Part shown: piece after piece, positions 38,264 through 47,987 of the stretch
Numbering within the stretch: position 1 is the stretch's first letter
How the letters are laid out: each line of letters opens with the position of its first letter
Assembly: GCF_029223885.1 (NCBI RefSeq)
Contig: NZ_CP119409.1
Span: 3,958,501-4,022,500 of the forward strand
From: Pararhizobium gei
Lineage (GTDB): Bacteria > Pseudomonadota > Alphaproteobacteria > Rhizobiales > Rhizobiaceae
Direction: 5' to 3'
Length of the DNA stretch: 64,000 nucleotides
Notes under the pieces: model-generated
What the model saw: only the letters and a program-made list of their open reading frames with translations
What the model was told of the DNA's origin: nothing
Databases searched by the model: none
Program-made: the position numbers and the translations under genes

Positions 38264-39484
38264 CTAGTCCCGCTCCGTTTCCAGCGGCATCAGCGTAAAC
38301 AGTTCCTGCGCCAGCTTGACGCCGCGCAACGCATAACGGCCGATCGACACCACCTCGGCATCCCGCGGCGGCGGAGCGGCAGCGACGAACTGGGAAGACA
38401 TTATGATGCTGCGGTCAACGAAACGGCACATGGAAGCAATGCGGCTGACCTCGTTGACCGCCGGGCCGATGACCGTGAAATCCAGCCGGTCGTTCGAACC
38501 GATATTGCCGTAAAACACATCGCCGATATGCAGTCCGAGATAAACTTCGGTTGTCGGCCGCTTTTCCCCCTTGCGCCGTTCGTTCAGCCCTTTCAGCTTT
38601 CCCCTGAGCAGATCCTGCGCATGCAGCGCCCGGCGGCAGGCGTCCTCGCGCTCTTCAGCCTTGAAAATCGCCAGAGTTCCATCGCCGATCAGTTTCAGCA
38701 CATTGCCGCCCGCCTCGTGGATCGAGGTTATGACGGCCTCGGCATAGTCGTTGAGGAAGGGAATGATTTCGTCGGGAGGCAGATTGTCGGAAATGCGGGT
38801 GTAATTTTGCAGGTCGGAAAACCACAGGACCGCTGAAATTCGCTCGGCCTTACCCCGCGAAATTCGCCCTTCGAGAACCTGCCTTGCTGCATCTTCGCCG
38901 AGATAGACTTCGGCGATGGTTCTGGAGACGCGGGTCAGCGACCCCGACTTGATGGCCAGCGCCAGAACCGGCACCAGTTGGCGCAACGCCGCGATATCGT
39001 CGTCGCGGAAGCCGTCCGCATCCATCGTCGCCCAGTGGGAATAAAAACAGTCCATATCGCCGATGTGACTGTCCTTGACGAAGCGGTGGATCATCGCGAC
39101 ATAATCCTTGTGCCCCGCTTCCAGCATCGTATCGAGCTGGTAGAAATCGGCCGGATCGCCAAAGCCGATGCGACGGCGCACCTCGTTGCCGCTTGTCTCT
39201 CGCAGATGGAAAAACGCCGAGCGTTTCCAGGTTTCGGCTGCAGTTCCCTCGTCTGTCGGGCCATATTCCACCGCCGACTTGATCGGCTCCAGGCTATCCC
39301 ATTGAAAGGCCCTGCCCTCGTAAACAGGGTGCAGCGTGTCGATCAGCGCCAGACCCCGGTCGAGCCGTAGGCCGGCTTGACGCGCGCGCTGGCAGAAACC
39401 GTTGACGATATCCATTTCGTCGACGCCTTTCAGCCCCTGCGTCGTCAGCCACGCCGAGAGATCAGCGATTTTTTGTGCATCCAT
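38264..39484 (-). CDS. Class III adenylate/guanylate cyclase domain protein
   Basis: Protein of 406 residues from ATG 39484. The first 200 residues form an uncharacterised sensor region common to rhizobial cyclases (no TM). The cyclase domain spans about 215-370: metal-binding D224 in WFSDLQNYTR and D268 in KLIGDGT, adenine-selecting K264 with T337 in DFTVIG, and transition-state N344 and R348 in AVNEVSRIA. All catalytic residues are present, so it should make cAMP in the cytosol. Transcribed alone on the minus strand. Confidence 0.9.
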   Translation of the reverse strand: MDAQKIADLSAWLTTQGLKGVDEMDIVNGFCQRARQAGLRLDRGLALIDTLHPVYEGRAFQWDSLEPIKSAVEYGPTDEGTAAETWKRSAFFHLRETSGNEVRRRIGFGDPADFYQLDTMLEAGHKDYVAMIHRFVKDSHIGDMDCFYSHWATMDADGFRDDDIAALRQLVPVLALAIKSGSLTRVSRTIAEVYLGEDAARQVLEGRISRGKAERISAVLWFSDLQNYTRISDNLPPDEIIPFLNDYAEAVITSIHEAGGNVLKLIGDGTLAIFKAEEREDACRRALHAQDLLRGKLKGLNERRKGEKRPTTEVYLGLHIGDVFYGNIGSNDRLDFTVIGPAVNEVSRIASMCRFVDRSIIMSSQFVAAAPPPRDAEVVSIGRYALRGVKLAQELFTLMPLETERD

Positions 39485-39573
39485 GTGGGTCGTCCTCGTT
39501 GTCCCGGCACGCACTATCTAGTGTGTCGCGTGCAAATCCGGAACGGTTGGAGGGCCTTCGACAGCACAAATAT

Positions 39574-40317
39574 TCAACGGGCCATCCAGCCGCCATCGAC
39601 ATTGAGGACAGCGCCATGGACATAGTCGGCGGCGCTCGAGCAGAGAAAGACGGCTGCGCCGGCAATATCCTCGGCGCGGCCCCATCGCCCGGCCGGGATC
39701 CTGTCGAGGATGGCCTTGTTGCGCGCCTCGTCCGCCCGCAGCGCTTCCGTATTGTTCGTTTCGATATAACCCGGCGCGATGGCATTGACGTTGATGCCCT
39801 GTGCCGCCCATTCGTTGGCGAGAAGCTTGGTAAGGCCCGCAACCCCGTGTTTCGAGGCCGTGTAGGATGGCACGCGGATGCCGCCCTGGAACGACAGGAG
39901 GGAAGCAATATTGACGATCTTGCCCGTTGCACCGCGCGCCATAAGATCGCGGGCAAAAGCCTGGCTGGTAAAAAACAGGGCCTTGAGGTTCACATCGATG
40001 ACGGCATCCCAATCGGCTTCCGAGAAGTCGATCGAATCGGAACGGCGGATGATCCCGGCATTATTGACAAGAATGTCATATCCCCGGTTGGAAAAGATGT
40101 CCCTGGCGGCCATCGGATCGGCAAAATCGAGAGCCACGGCGCTTGCCTTGCCACCGGCGCTGGCAATCAGGGCCAAAGTCTCCTCGGGCGAACGGCGGGC
40201 GCCGCAGGCTACTTCGGCTCCCGCTGCCGCAAGCCCGACCGCGATCGCCTGGCCAAGACCCGTATTGGCGCCGGTGACCAGCGCCCTGCGCCCTTGAAGG
40301 GAAAAGGGATTTTTCAC
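39574..40317 (-). CDS. kduD: 2-dehydro-3-deoxy-D-gluconate 5-dehydrogenase
   Basis: Protein of 247 residues, short-chain dehydrogenase. Cofactor motif TGANTGLGQAIA at 15-26, NNAGI, the catalytic Ser-Tyr-Lys in NIASLLSFQGG and YTASKHG, and C-terminal IAPGYIETNNTEALR, which is strongly KduD-like. It reduces 2,5-diketo-3-deoxygluconate to KDG in the breakdown of unsaturated galacturonides. Its start overlaps the kduI stop by four bases (ATGA), so kduI and kduD are coupled. Confidence 0.92.
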   Translation of the reverse strand: MKNPFSLQGRRALVTGANTGLGQAIAVGLAAAGAEVACGARRSPEETLALIASAGGKASAVALDFADPMAARDIFSNRGYDILVNNAGIIRRSDSIDFSEADWDAVIDVNLKALFFTSQAFARDLMARGATGKIVNIASLLSFQGGIRVPSYTASKHGVAGLTKLLANEWAAQGINVNAIAPGYIETNNTEALRADEARNKAILDRIPAGRWGRAEDIAGAAVFLCSSAADYVHGAVLNVDGGWMAR

Positions 40318-41138
40318 CTGAGGTCTCCGGGTTGGAGGAAGTCCATATCGGTATAGTCCACATTGTCGCCGGCCATGGCCCAGATGAAAGTGTAGCTGCC
40401 GATGCCGGCCCCGGAGTGAATGGACCAGGGCGGGGAGATCGCGCCCTCCTCATTGGCGATGAAGAGATGCCGGGTCTCCCGCGGTTCGCCCATCAGGTGC
40501 AGCACGCGCGCCTTCTCATCCATCCCGAAATAGAGATAAGCCTCCATGCGCCGGTCGTGAATATGGGACGGGATCGTGTTCCAGACCGAGCCGTCCTCCA
40601 GACTGGTATACCCCAGCACCAGCTGGCAGCTTTCCATCACGAGGGGATGGATGAACTGGTTGATGGTTCTTTTGTTTGACGTCTCGGAGGAACCGAGCTT
40701 GACTTCCTTGCTGTCGGCGATGGTGACGAGGCGATTTGGATAGGTCCGGTGTGCCGGGCAGGAGGTTATGTAGAAGCGACCGGCGCCGGCAAATGTCACC
40801 GCGCCCGCGCCCGCGCCCAGATAAAGAACGTCGCCACGATCAAGGCTCCATGTTTCGCCGGCCGCGCTGACAGCGCCGGTATCGCCGATGTTGACGATGC
40901 CCATCTCGCGACGGTCGAGAAAAGACGGCGTTTTCGTTTCCTCGACCCTGTCCAGCACCAGAGAACCGCCGTCCGGAACGGCGCCGCCCAAGACGAAACG
41001 GTCGTAGTGGGTATAGACCAGCCGGATTTCGCCGCTACCGAACATTCCGGCTGCCAGAAAATGCTCTCTCAGTTGGGCCGTATCCATCGTCTTGGCATGC
41101 GCAGGATGGACAGCATGCCTTGTCTCGACCGTGAGCAT
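40314..41138 (-). CDS. kduI: 5-dehydro-4-deoxy-D-glucuronate isomerase
   Basis: Protein of 274 residues from ATG 41138, behind GAGGAGG. KduI cupin features: NIGDTGAVSAAGETWSLDRGDVLYLG, the zinc-binding SHIHDRRMEAYLYF (two His and a Glu) and the later His in PPWSIHSGAGIGSYTFIWAMAGDN. It isomerises the 4-deoxy-5-ketouronate released from pectin oligomers, feeding KduD. Together with the galacturonate cluster at 45255-52929 it marks the window as a pectin-use region. Confidence 0.95.
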   Translation of the reverse strand: MLTVETRHAVHPAHAKTMDTAQLREHFLAAGMFGSGEIRLVYTHYDRFVLGGAVPDGGSLVLDRVEETKTPSFLDRREMGIVNIGDTGAVSAAGETWSLDRGDVLYLGAGAGAVTFAGAGRFYITSCPAHRTYPNRLVTIADSKEVKLGSSETSNKRTINQFIHPLVMESCQLVLGYTSLEDGSVWNTIPSHIHDRRMEAYLYFGMDEKARVLHLMGEPRETRHLFIANEEGAISPPWSIHSGAGIGSYTFIWAMAGDNVDYTDMDFLQPGDLR

Positions 41139-41170
41139 CAAAACCCCTCCTCGTGAGCCGATCGCCACTC

Positions 41171-41198
41171 ATAATATGTATTTCCGTTTCTGTATTAT
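41171..41198. promoter_or_regulatory. AT-rich inverted repeat upstream of kduI
   Basis: Arms ATAATA (41171-41176) and TATTAT (41193-41198), 16 bases apart, 33 bases upstream of the kduI start codon. The segment CTGTATTATAA (41190-41200) resembles part of the 14-mer shared around the gntR gene (AACCTGTATGATGA), so the same GntR regulator might act here; the match is partial. Confidence 0.35.
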
Positions 41199-41342
41199 AA
41201 GCTTGGCGAGGTCAATATCAGGCAGTGCGGACTGGACGGAGAACAGTCCCTCTGGAATGCGGGCTCAAGCCACCAGGACGCTTTGCGGCGGCTGCAATTT
41301 CGCTTAAGCCTGTGGCGTTGGCAGCGATCGGGGGACAAGGGA

Positions 41343-41837
41343 ATGGACACAGGGCACGACACAAGCCAGTTGGAGATGGTCGTTCTTATGACGCCGGACA
41401 TGGCGAATTTCAGCGGCAAGGTCCATGGCGGCGCCCTGCTCAATCTTCTCGACCGCGTCGCCTATTCCTGCGCCTCCCGCTATTCGCAGGAATATGCGGT
41501 CACGCTGTCCGTCGATCAGGTGGTCTTTCGCGAGCCTATTCACGTCGGGGAACTCGTGACCTTCAGGGCCTCGATCAACTATGCCGGCCGCACATCCATG
41601 GAAATCGGGATCCGCGTGGAGGCGGAGACCATCCGCACGGGCGAGCGGCGCCATACCAATTCTTGTTATTTCACGATGGTTGCGGTCGATGCGGAGGGAC
41701 GGCCGACTGCGGTGCCGCCTTATGCGCCCGTCACCGAGATAAGGAAACGTCGGTTACGGGCTGCCGAAACACGCCGCAGCTTGCGGCGTGAGTTCGAGGA
41801 GCGGTTTCGCGCCGCGGGCTCGACCCACGACGCCTGA
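41343..41837 (+). CDS. Acyl-CoA thioesterase (YciA-type hotdog)
   Basis: Protein of 164 residues from ATG 41343 behind GGGGGACAAGGGA. Hotdog features: MVVLMTPDMANFSGKVHGGALLNLLDRVAY (the catalytic-type helix with NFSGKVHGG and the acid D), VTLSVDQVVFREPIHVGELV and SINYAGRTSMEIGIRVEAE. Hydrolyses acyl-CoA; chain preference unknown. A basic tail (about 140-164) may be for localisation or regulation. Divergent from kduI across 204 bases. Confidence 0.9.
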   Translation: MDTGHDTSQLEMVVLMTPDMANFSGKVHGGALLNLLDRVAYSCASRYSQEYAVTLSVDQVVFREPIHVGELVTFRASINYAGRTSMEIGIRVEAETIRTGERRHTNSCYFTMVAVDAEGRPTAVPPYAPVTEIRKRRLRAAETRRSLRREFEERFRAAGSTHDA

Positions 41838-41861
41838 GCGACGGGAACGTTCGCGCCGAAA

Positions 41862-42398
41862 TCAGTTTACAGCGGTCAATGTCATCGATGCGCCGCCTGC
41901 TGCGACATTCAGCCCAAGTTGGCCCGTGATGCTGACGGCCTGGAGATGGATCGAACCGGTGGTCCCGCCAACCAGCACGTTGGCGCCGATACCGGCCCCG
42001 AGCGTCGCTTCTGCGCTGGCGCCCTGATAGATGCCGCTCAGCGAGCCGCGATGATAGCCGGCGGTCGGTGCAAGCACGGCCCAGACCAGACGACTACGCG
42101 TTGTGAAGCCGAGATCGACACCAAGCTTGCGCACCGTGCCGACATAATGATCGGTAGATTTCCGGCCGACTGTCGATTTGAAATCGCAGGCAATCTCCCG
42201 GGCCGAGCCAAGCACGTAGCCAGCGCCGCCGGCAATATCGCAGGTGAGATATCCGATCGTGACGCCGTCGCGGTCATCCGGCTCTTCATAGGTTACGGCC
42301 GGCCCATTGGCGGAGAGGTCGGCAGCGCCTGCCAAGGTCGCACTGGCAGTCAACAGGGACGCTGCGGCGAGCGTTATAGCGAGGGTCTTTTTCATCAT
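41862..42398 (-). CDS. DUF992 secreted protein
   Basis: Protein of 178 residues from the first of two tandem ATGs (42398, 42395), AAGGAAC upstream. Signal peptide with MMKKTLAITLAAASLLTASATLAGAA, cleavage near residue 26. The mature part starts with a polar linker, then YLTCDIAGGAGYVLGSAREIACDF, KLGVDLGFTTRSRLVWAVLAPT and a Gly/Ala-rich end (GIYQGASAEATLGAGIGANVLVGG), the DUF992 pattern. Periplasmic or outer-membrane-associated; role unknown. Convergent with the thioesterase, 24 bases apart. Confidence 0.85.
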   Translation of the reverse strand: MMKKTLAITLAAASLLTASATLAGAADLSANGPAVTYEEPDDRDGVTIGYLTCDIAGGAGYVLGSAREIACDFKSTVGRKSTDHYVGTVRKLGVDLGFTTRSRLVWAVLAPTAGYHRGSLSGIYQGASAEATLGAGIGANVLVGGTTGSIHLQAVSITGQLGLNVAAGGASMTLTAVN

Positions 42399-42618
42399 CT
42401 GTTCCTTTTTGTCGCCGACTGTGACGAACGGCAGTCTGGGTGCTGGCATGCCCGGTCCCGTGGTTCCGCGAGGCCGGGCGCGCTGTAAATTAACGGACCT
42501 TTCACACTTCGGCTGCCATTCGGACATTTCGAAGGCAGGGCGATTCGGGATAGGGCCAAGCTGGTGCGCTGCGTCCATCGCCAATCAGGACTCCGGAAAC
42601 AAACGCCGTTGGGGAAAT

Positions 42619-43230
42619 CTAGTTCCCGTTGACGAGGTTTAGGATCAGCTGGTGGATGTTGCCGCCATTGTTCAGCTCCAGCCGGTCGAAATCGCGACTC
42701 TGCTGCCTCTGAGCCTGCGACAGCGCGCCGAGTCTCTTCGTCATTTCCGTCTTGATCTTGCGGCAACCCGGATCCTCAGGGATCCTGAGGCCGACCGTCT
42801 GGCTCTCGATCTTGCGAACCATGTCCTTGATATGATCGCCATGGACCTGCTCATGCTTGCGCACGCCGTCTATGAAAATGTCCCAGTTCCGTTTTGTGGA
42901 AGCGGGTAATTTTTGCGATGGTTTCGGCAAGGTGTAGGTAATGACGAGTTTCGGCCGCGCGGAAACCAGAACGCAGGCGCCGTCCTGGACCTCGTATTTG
43001 CGGGTCCAGGTCAATTTGAAATTGGTCTGCGCGATGCTGCGGACATTCCCGCCGATCGTTGGGCCGCGCTCACCGATCGAGGCATAGAGTTCCGGGCCGG
43101 TTTTGCCCGCAATGGCGTAGGGCGCCGCCTTTTCCACCGCCTGCCAATCCGCGGCAGCCAGCCCCGGCAGCGCAGCAAGACACGTGGCGAGAAAACAGGT
43201 TCGTGCATCCATCGTCACAAGGCGCCTCAT
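42619..43230 (-). CDS. DUF922 family secreted Zn-dependent protease-like protein
   Basis: Protein of 203 residues from ATG 43230, which gives a signal peptide with positive n-region (MRRLVTMDARTCFLATCLAALPGLAAADW) and cleavage near residue 28; ATG 43212 or 43251 are also possible. HExxH-like HEQVHGDH in RKHEQVHGDHIKDMV marks the zinc site, and ITYTLP and EDPGCRK are typical of DUF922. Proposed as a predicted protease only by its motif. Divergent from the ABC gene that follows. Confidence 0.85.
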   Translation of the reverse strand: MRRLVTMDARTCFLATCLAALPGLAAADWQAVEKAAPYAIAGKTGPELYASIGERGPTIGGNVRSIAQTNFKLTWTRKYEVQDGACVLVSARPKLVITYTLPKPSQKLPASTKRNWDIFIDGVRKHEQVHGDHIKDMVRKIESQTVGLRIPEDPGCRKIKTEMTKRLGALSQAQRQQSRDFDRLELNNGGNIHQLILNLVNGN

Positions 43231-43395
43231 TTGATCGCGATTCTCCGCCCGCATGACTAAAGGACCGTGCTGCCGCATTCAATGCACCCATGCGCTTTGC
43301 GCCCGGTGCGGAGGACAGTTTCGCCCCATCATCGGGTGCTAGCCTGATTGACGCACTATATGCAGATCATGTGAACACTGCGCCGGAGGCTTGCC

Positions 43396-45198
43396 ATGTC
43401 AAACACGAAAACCGCCGACACCCGTCCGGTTGTGGAAGTCGACGACGAGCAGCCGTTCTTCGAGCAACTGCGGATGATGCAAAAAGCGTTTTCCGCCTCG
43501 CCATCGCGCAAAATGATTTCCTGGCTCGCAGTCGGGATCGTTGCCGTCATCCTCGCCACCTCCTTCGGCCAGATCCTGCTCAACAGGTGGTACAAACCCT
43601 TCTATGACACGCTGGAGCGGCGTGACCTGTCAGCCTTTCTCGCACAGCTCGTTGTCTTTGCCGAAATCGCGGGCGTACTTCTTATCCTCAATGTGCTGCA
43701 AACCTGGCTTAACCAGTGGATCAGGATCAAGCTGCGCGAAGGACTGACCACGGACCTGATTACGGAATGGATGAAACCCGCCCGCGCCTTTCGGCTTGCC
43801 AATGCCGGCTCCATCGGCATAAACCCGGACCAGCGCATCCATGAGGATGCGCGTCACCTCGCCGATCTCACGGCCGGCCTTTCCATCGGGCTATTCCAAT
43901 CCGGGATACTGCTTGCCAGCTTCGTCGGCGTTCTATGGTCGTTATCGGCGGGTTTTGTCTTCCATATCGCCGGCTATGCCTTCGATATTCCGGGCTATAT
44001 GGTTTGGGCCGCATTTCTCTATGCAGGAATCGCCGCGGCTCTCAGCTGGTTCGTGGGCCGTCCGCTGGTCAATCTGAACGGCGAACACTATTCCCGCGAA
44101 GCCGGCCTGCGGTTTTCCCTGATGCGAGTCAATGAGCATATCGAAGCGGTTTCGCTGTCGGCCGGTGAGGCGAACGAGCAACGCCGCCTGCAGCGCGACC
44201 TTGCCTCGGTGCTTGAGATCAGCCGTGGCCTGATGATGGCGCTGACCCGGCTCACCTGGGTAACCTCCGGTTACGGTTGGATAACAGTTGTCGCACCAAT
44301 CATCATCGCGGCTCCGGTTTACTTCGCCGGCAATCTCAGTTTCGGCGGATTGATGATGGCCGTAGGTGCCTTCAATCAGGTCAACACCTCTCTGCGCTGG
44401 TTCGTTGACAATATTGACAGCATCGCCGACTGGCGGGCGACGTTGCTGCGCGTTGCAGCCTTCCGTTCGGCAATGCTGATGACGGACACCCGCCACGAAA
44501 AGGACAAGCGCATAGAATTTTCAAAAACCGGAGGGCGCATGGTCATCGACAAGCTGTCGATTTCCGTGCCTTCAGGCAATATCCGGCTGGTCGAGCCGCA
44601 TGTCGAGATCGTTCCGGGCGACCGCATTCTGGTGACCGCCGGTTCCGATATCGAAAAGGCACCGTTTTTCCGCTCGATAGCCGGATTGTGGCCTTGGGGA
44701 CAAGGGCGCGTCACACTTCCGGACGACGAGATGACCTTCGTGCCGCGCACACCCTATTTTCCTCCCGGCACGCTGGCTGAGACGCTTGCCAGTCCCAGAA
44801 GCCCGGACAGCTTCACGAAAACCGCACTCGAAGGGGTTCTCGTGAAAGTGGGTCTCGGCAAGCTGACCGGCCATCTTGATGACGACATGCGCAGAAAGCT
44901 CAAGCTCAACGAGCACGAACTGCGACTTCTGGCGATCGCCCGGCTCGGATTGCACAAGCCCCGCTGGGTCATTCTTGATGAAACGCTGGATGCGTTGCAG
45001 CCCGATTCCTACCGCGCCATCCTGGCATTCCTGGATAAGGAACTGGCCGGTGCGGCTGTTCTCAATGTTGGCCGGCAGGAGCGCGACAACCGCTTTTTCA
45101 ACCGCGTGCTCGAACTCACCAACGATCCGGCCGGAAAATCGCTGCGATTGTTGCGGCCAAAGAGCTTGAGAACGCCCGATCCGTATGTCGGTCGCTGA
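43396..45198 (+). CDS. ABCD/YddA-type ABC transporter (TMD-NBD fusion) with degenerate nucleotide-binding domain
   Basis: Protein of 600 residues. The membrane domain (about 40-345) is of the ABC_membrane_2 type (ISWLAVGIVAVILATSFGQILLNRWYKPFYDTLERRD), related to BacA/SbmA and to peroxisomal ABCD transporters. The C-terminal domain (about 380-590) has the fold outline of an NBD, but Walker A reads A415-GSDIEKA, the Q-loop P-Q is P450-R, the signature is LKLNEHELRLLAIAR (502-516), and the H-loop His is R560. Only Walker B (WVILDET, 524-530) is normal. It likely moves a peptide or hydrophobic compound without ATP hydrolysis of its own, perhaps by the proton gradient as BacA/SbmA do. Confidence 0.85.
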   Translation: MSNTKTADTRPVVEVDDEQPFFEQLRMMQKAFSASPSRKMISWLAVGIVAVILATSFGQILLNRWYKPFYDTLERRDLSAFLAQLVVFAEIAGVLLILNVLQTWLNQWIRIKLREGLTTDLITEWMKPARAFRLANAGSIGINPDQRIHEDARHLADLTAGLSIGLFQSGILLASFVGVLWSLSAGFVFHIAGYAFDIPGYMVWAAFLYAGIAAALSWFVGRPLVNLNGEHYSREAGLRFSLMRVNEHIEAVSLSAGEANEQRRLQRDLASVLEISRGLMMALTRLTWVTSGYGWITVVAPIIIAAPVYFAGNLSFGGLMMAVGAFNQVNTSLRWFVDNIDSIADWRATLLRVAAFRSAMLMTDTRHEKDKRIEFSKTGGRMVIDKLSISVPSGNIRLVEPHVEIVPGDRILVTAGSDIEKAPFFRSIAGLWPWGQGRVTLPDDEMTFVPRTPYFPPGTLAETLASPRSPDSFTKTALEGVLVKVGLGKLTGHLDDDMRRKLKLNEHELRLLAIARLGLHKPRWVILDETLDALQPDSYRAILAFLDKELAGAAVLNVGRQERDNRFFNRVLELTNDPAGKSLRLLRPKSLRTPDPYVGR

Positions 45199-45203
45199 AC
45201 CGA

Positions 45204-45239
45204 CGAAACCGCCGGATTTTCGAAAAGCCGGCGGTTTCG
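45204..45239. terminator. Bidirectional hairpin between the ABC gene and udh
   Basis: Perfect 12-bp stem CGAAACCGCCGG (45204-45215) / CCGGCGGTTTCG (45228-45239) with a 12-base loop, six bases after the ABC gene stop and 15 bases from the udh stop. No T run, but its place between convergent genes fits a shared terminator. Confidence 0.6.
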
Positions 45240-45254
45240 GTTCATCGAAGGATT

Positions 45255-46052
45255 TCAGTCTTCCTTGAAGATCGGATCCTGGGTGAACTGCCCCCCCTGA
45301 TAAAGGGCCAGCGGCTCGGATGGCCCGGGTCGCGGCATCGCGGCATCCAGTTCGGCACGGAACCGCTCGGCATTGTCCTGCGGGCGCCAGCCGAGATAGG
45401 CGGCATGGCTATTGTCCCACCAGCGGCTGTCATTGTCCGAAACCCCCCAGATAATGGGGCAGCCGAGCATCGGCGCGCGGAAAACGCAGGCAATCAGCGC
45501 ATCGAAATCGTCGTAGGACATCCAGGTCGAGAGCATGCGGTGGTTTTTCGGCTTTTCCATGCAACTGCCGATCCGAACCAGCGCCGTCTCCTGACCGAAC
45601 TTTTCGAAATACATGCGTGCCAGGGCTTCGCCGAAGCATTTCGAAACGCCATATAAACCGTCCGGGCGCATCGGCGCGGTCACGTCGATCTGCTCGTCCT
45701 GCCGGTAATAGCCGACCGTGTGATTGGAGCTGGCAAAGAGGATCCGCGGCTGACCATGGGCGCGGGCGGCTTCATAGAGATTGTGAAGGCCAAGAATATT
45801 GGCATTGATGATCTTGGAAAACTTGTCCTCGATCGAAATGCCCCCAAGGTGGAGAATGCCGTCGCATCCTTCGACAAGCCGGTGAACAGCGCTGGCGTCG
45901 CCAAGATCGCAAGCCACCAGTTCTTCATGGGGCGCTGCGGCTCCCAGATCGGCAATGTCGGACACCCGCACTTTCTCTGCATGCTTGACAAGCCGCGCCC
46001 GCATGGCGCTCCCCAACCCGCCCGCGGCGCCCGTGATCAGCAGTCGCTTCAA
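45255..46052 (-). CDS. udh: Uronate dehydrogenase
   Basis: Protein of 265 residues, extended short-chain dehydrogenase: TGAAGGLGSAM at 7-17 binds NAD, ACDLGDASAVHRLVEGCDGILHLGG, FASSNHTVGYY with the catalytic Ser, Y in YGVSKCFGE (YxxxK), and VRIGSCMEKPKNHRMLSTW. This matches the Agrobacterium uronate dehydrogenase, which oxidises galacturonate or glucuronate with NAD to the aldaro-1,5-lactone. Divergent from gntR; the lactone is the substrate of gli and gci below. Confidence 0.94.
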   Translation of the reverse strand: MKRLLITGAAGGLGSAMRARLVKHAEKVRVSDIADLGAAAPHEELVACDLGDASAVHRLVEGCDGILHLGGISIEDKFSKIINANILGLHNLYEAARAHGQPRILFASSNHTVGYYRQDEQIDVTAPMRPDGLYGVSKCFGEALARMYFEKFGQETALVRIGSCMEKPKNHRMLSTWMSYDDFDALIACVFRAPMLGCPIIWGVSDNDSRWWDNSHAAYLGWRPQDNAERFRAELDAAMPRPGPSEPLALYQGGQFTQDPIFKED

Positions 46053-46125
46053 AATCGTCTCTCCTCACATGTTAAGCGTGCATTGCAGCCGATATCGACG
46101 GGAAACTGTTCTGGCTGCCGTTAAT

Positions 46126-46139
46126 TCATCATACAGGTT
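46126..46139 (-). promoter_or_regulatory. Candidate GntR operator upstream of udh
   Basis: On the minus strand this reads AACCTGTATGATGA, identical to the 14-mer at 46984-46997. It lies 75-87 bases upstream of the udh start codon and 115 upstream of gntR. A TTGAC/GTCAA repeat (46138-46155) overlaps its right edge. Confidence 0.6.
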
Positions 46140-46253
46140 GACAAACATCCGTCAATAAGTTGCATAATCCGCAGCCTCCGTTCAGCCGGCTTGACAGGAG
46201 ATTGCGCCGGCGGTCTTGTCGCCAGGATGCATATTGCAAAGGAAGAGCTCCCA

Positions 46254-46983
46254 ATGAGCACATTGGCAAAATCCGAGATCCCGACTGGCACGCTGACGAT
46301 GCGGCTTGGCGAGACGCTGAGACGTGCCATAGCGGCCGGACAATTTCCACCCGGTACGAAATTGCCGAGCGAAGCACGATTGTCCGAAGCCCACGGCGTC
46401 AGCCGGACAGTCGTTCGGGAGGCGATTGCCGCTCTTCGCGCCGATGGGCTTGTCGAGGCAAAACAGGGCGCAGGGGTTTTTGTTCTTGAATCTACACCGC
46501 CTTCGGGGTCTTTTTTGTCATTGCAAGTTATTGATCCGGCACGCGTATCGTCGATGATCGAGCTGTTGGAACTCAGGACCGCCATTGAAGTGGAGGCGGC
46601 TGGTCTTGCGGCCTTGCGCCGCTCGCCGGCGCAGGAGGAAGTCATTATTGAGCGGCATTACGCAATACGGGCCTGTGTCGATGCCGGTATGCCCAGCGCG
46701 GAGGCTGATTTCTCGCTCCACGTGGCAATTGCAGACGCAACCAACAATCCTCGTTTTCGTGAATTCCTGGCGATGATCGGCAAAAACTCCATTCCCCGCG
46801 CAGCCTTGCGCGAGAATGATACCGAAACCGACCAGCGAGCCTATGTCGCGCTGCTTGACAGCGAACATAACCAGATTGTGGTCGCAATTTCGAATGGGGA
46901 TGAAGAAGGGGCTCGGGACGCGATGCGCCGGCATCTGCGCGGAAGCCAGGCGCGATACAGGGCATTGCTACGGCAGCAGCGGA

Positions 46984-46994
<11 letters not shown>
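46254..46994 (+). CDS. GntR-family (FadR/FCD) transcriptional regulator
   Basis: Protein of 246 residues from ATG 46254, with AAGGAAGAG upstream. The winged HTH covers about 12-80 (TLRRAIAAGQFPPGTKLPSEARLSEAHGVSRTVVREAIAALRADGLVEAKQGAGVFV across three helices and a wing). The FCD effector domain follows, with metal-binding residues visible in ADFSLHVAIADAT, EHNQIVV and MRRHLRGS. Between udh and kdgD it is presumably the repressor of the galacturonate genes, responding to a uronate or aldarate intermediate. Confidence 0.9.
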
Positions 46995-47970
<976 letters not shown>

Positions 47971-47987
47971 GATGGGGAAGTGCTGAG

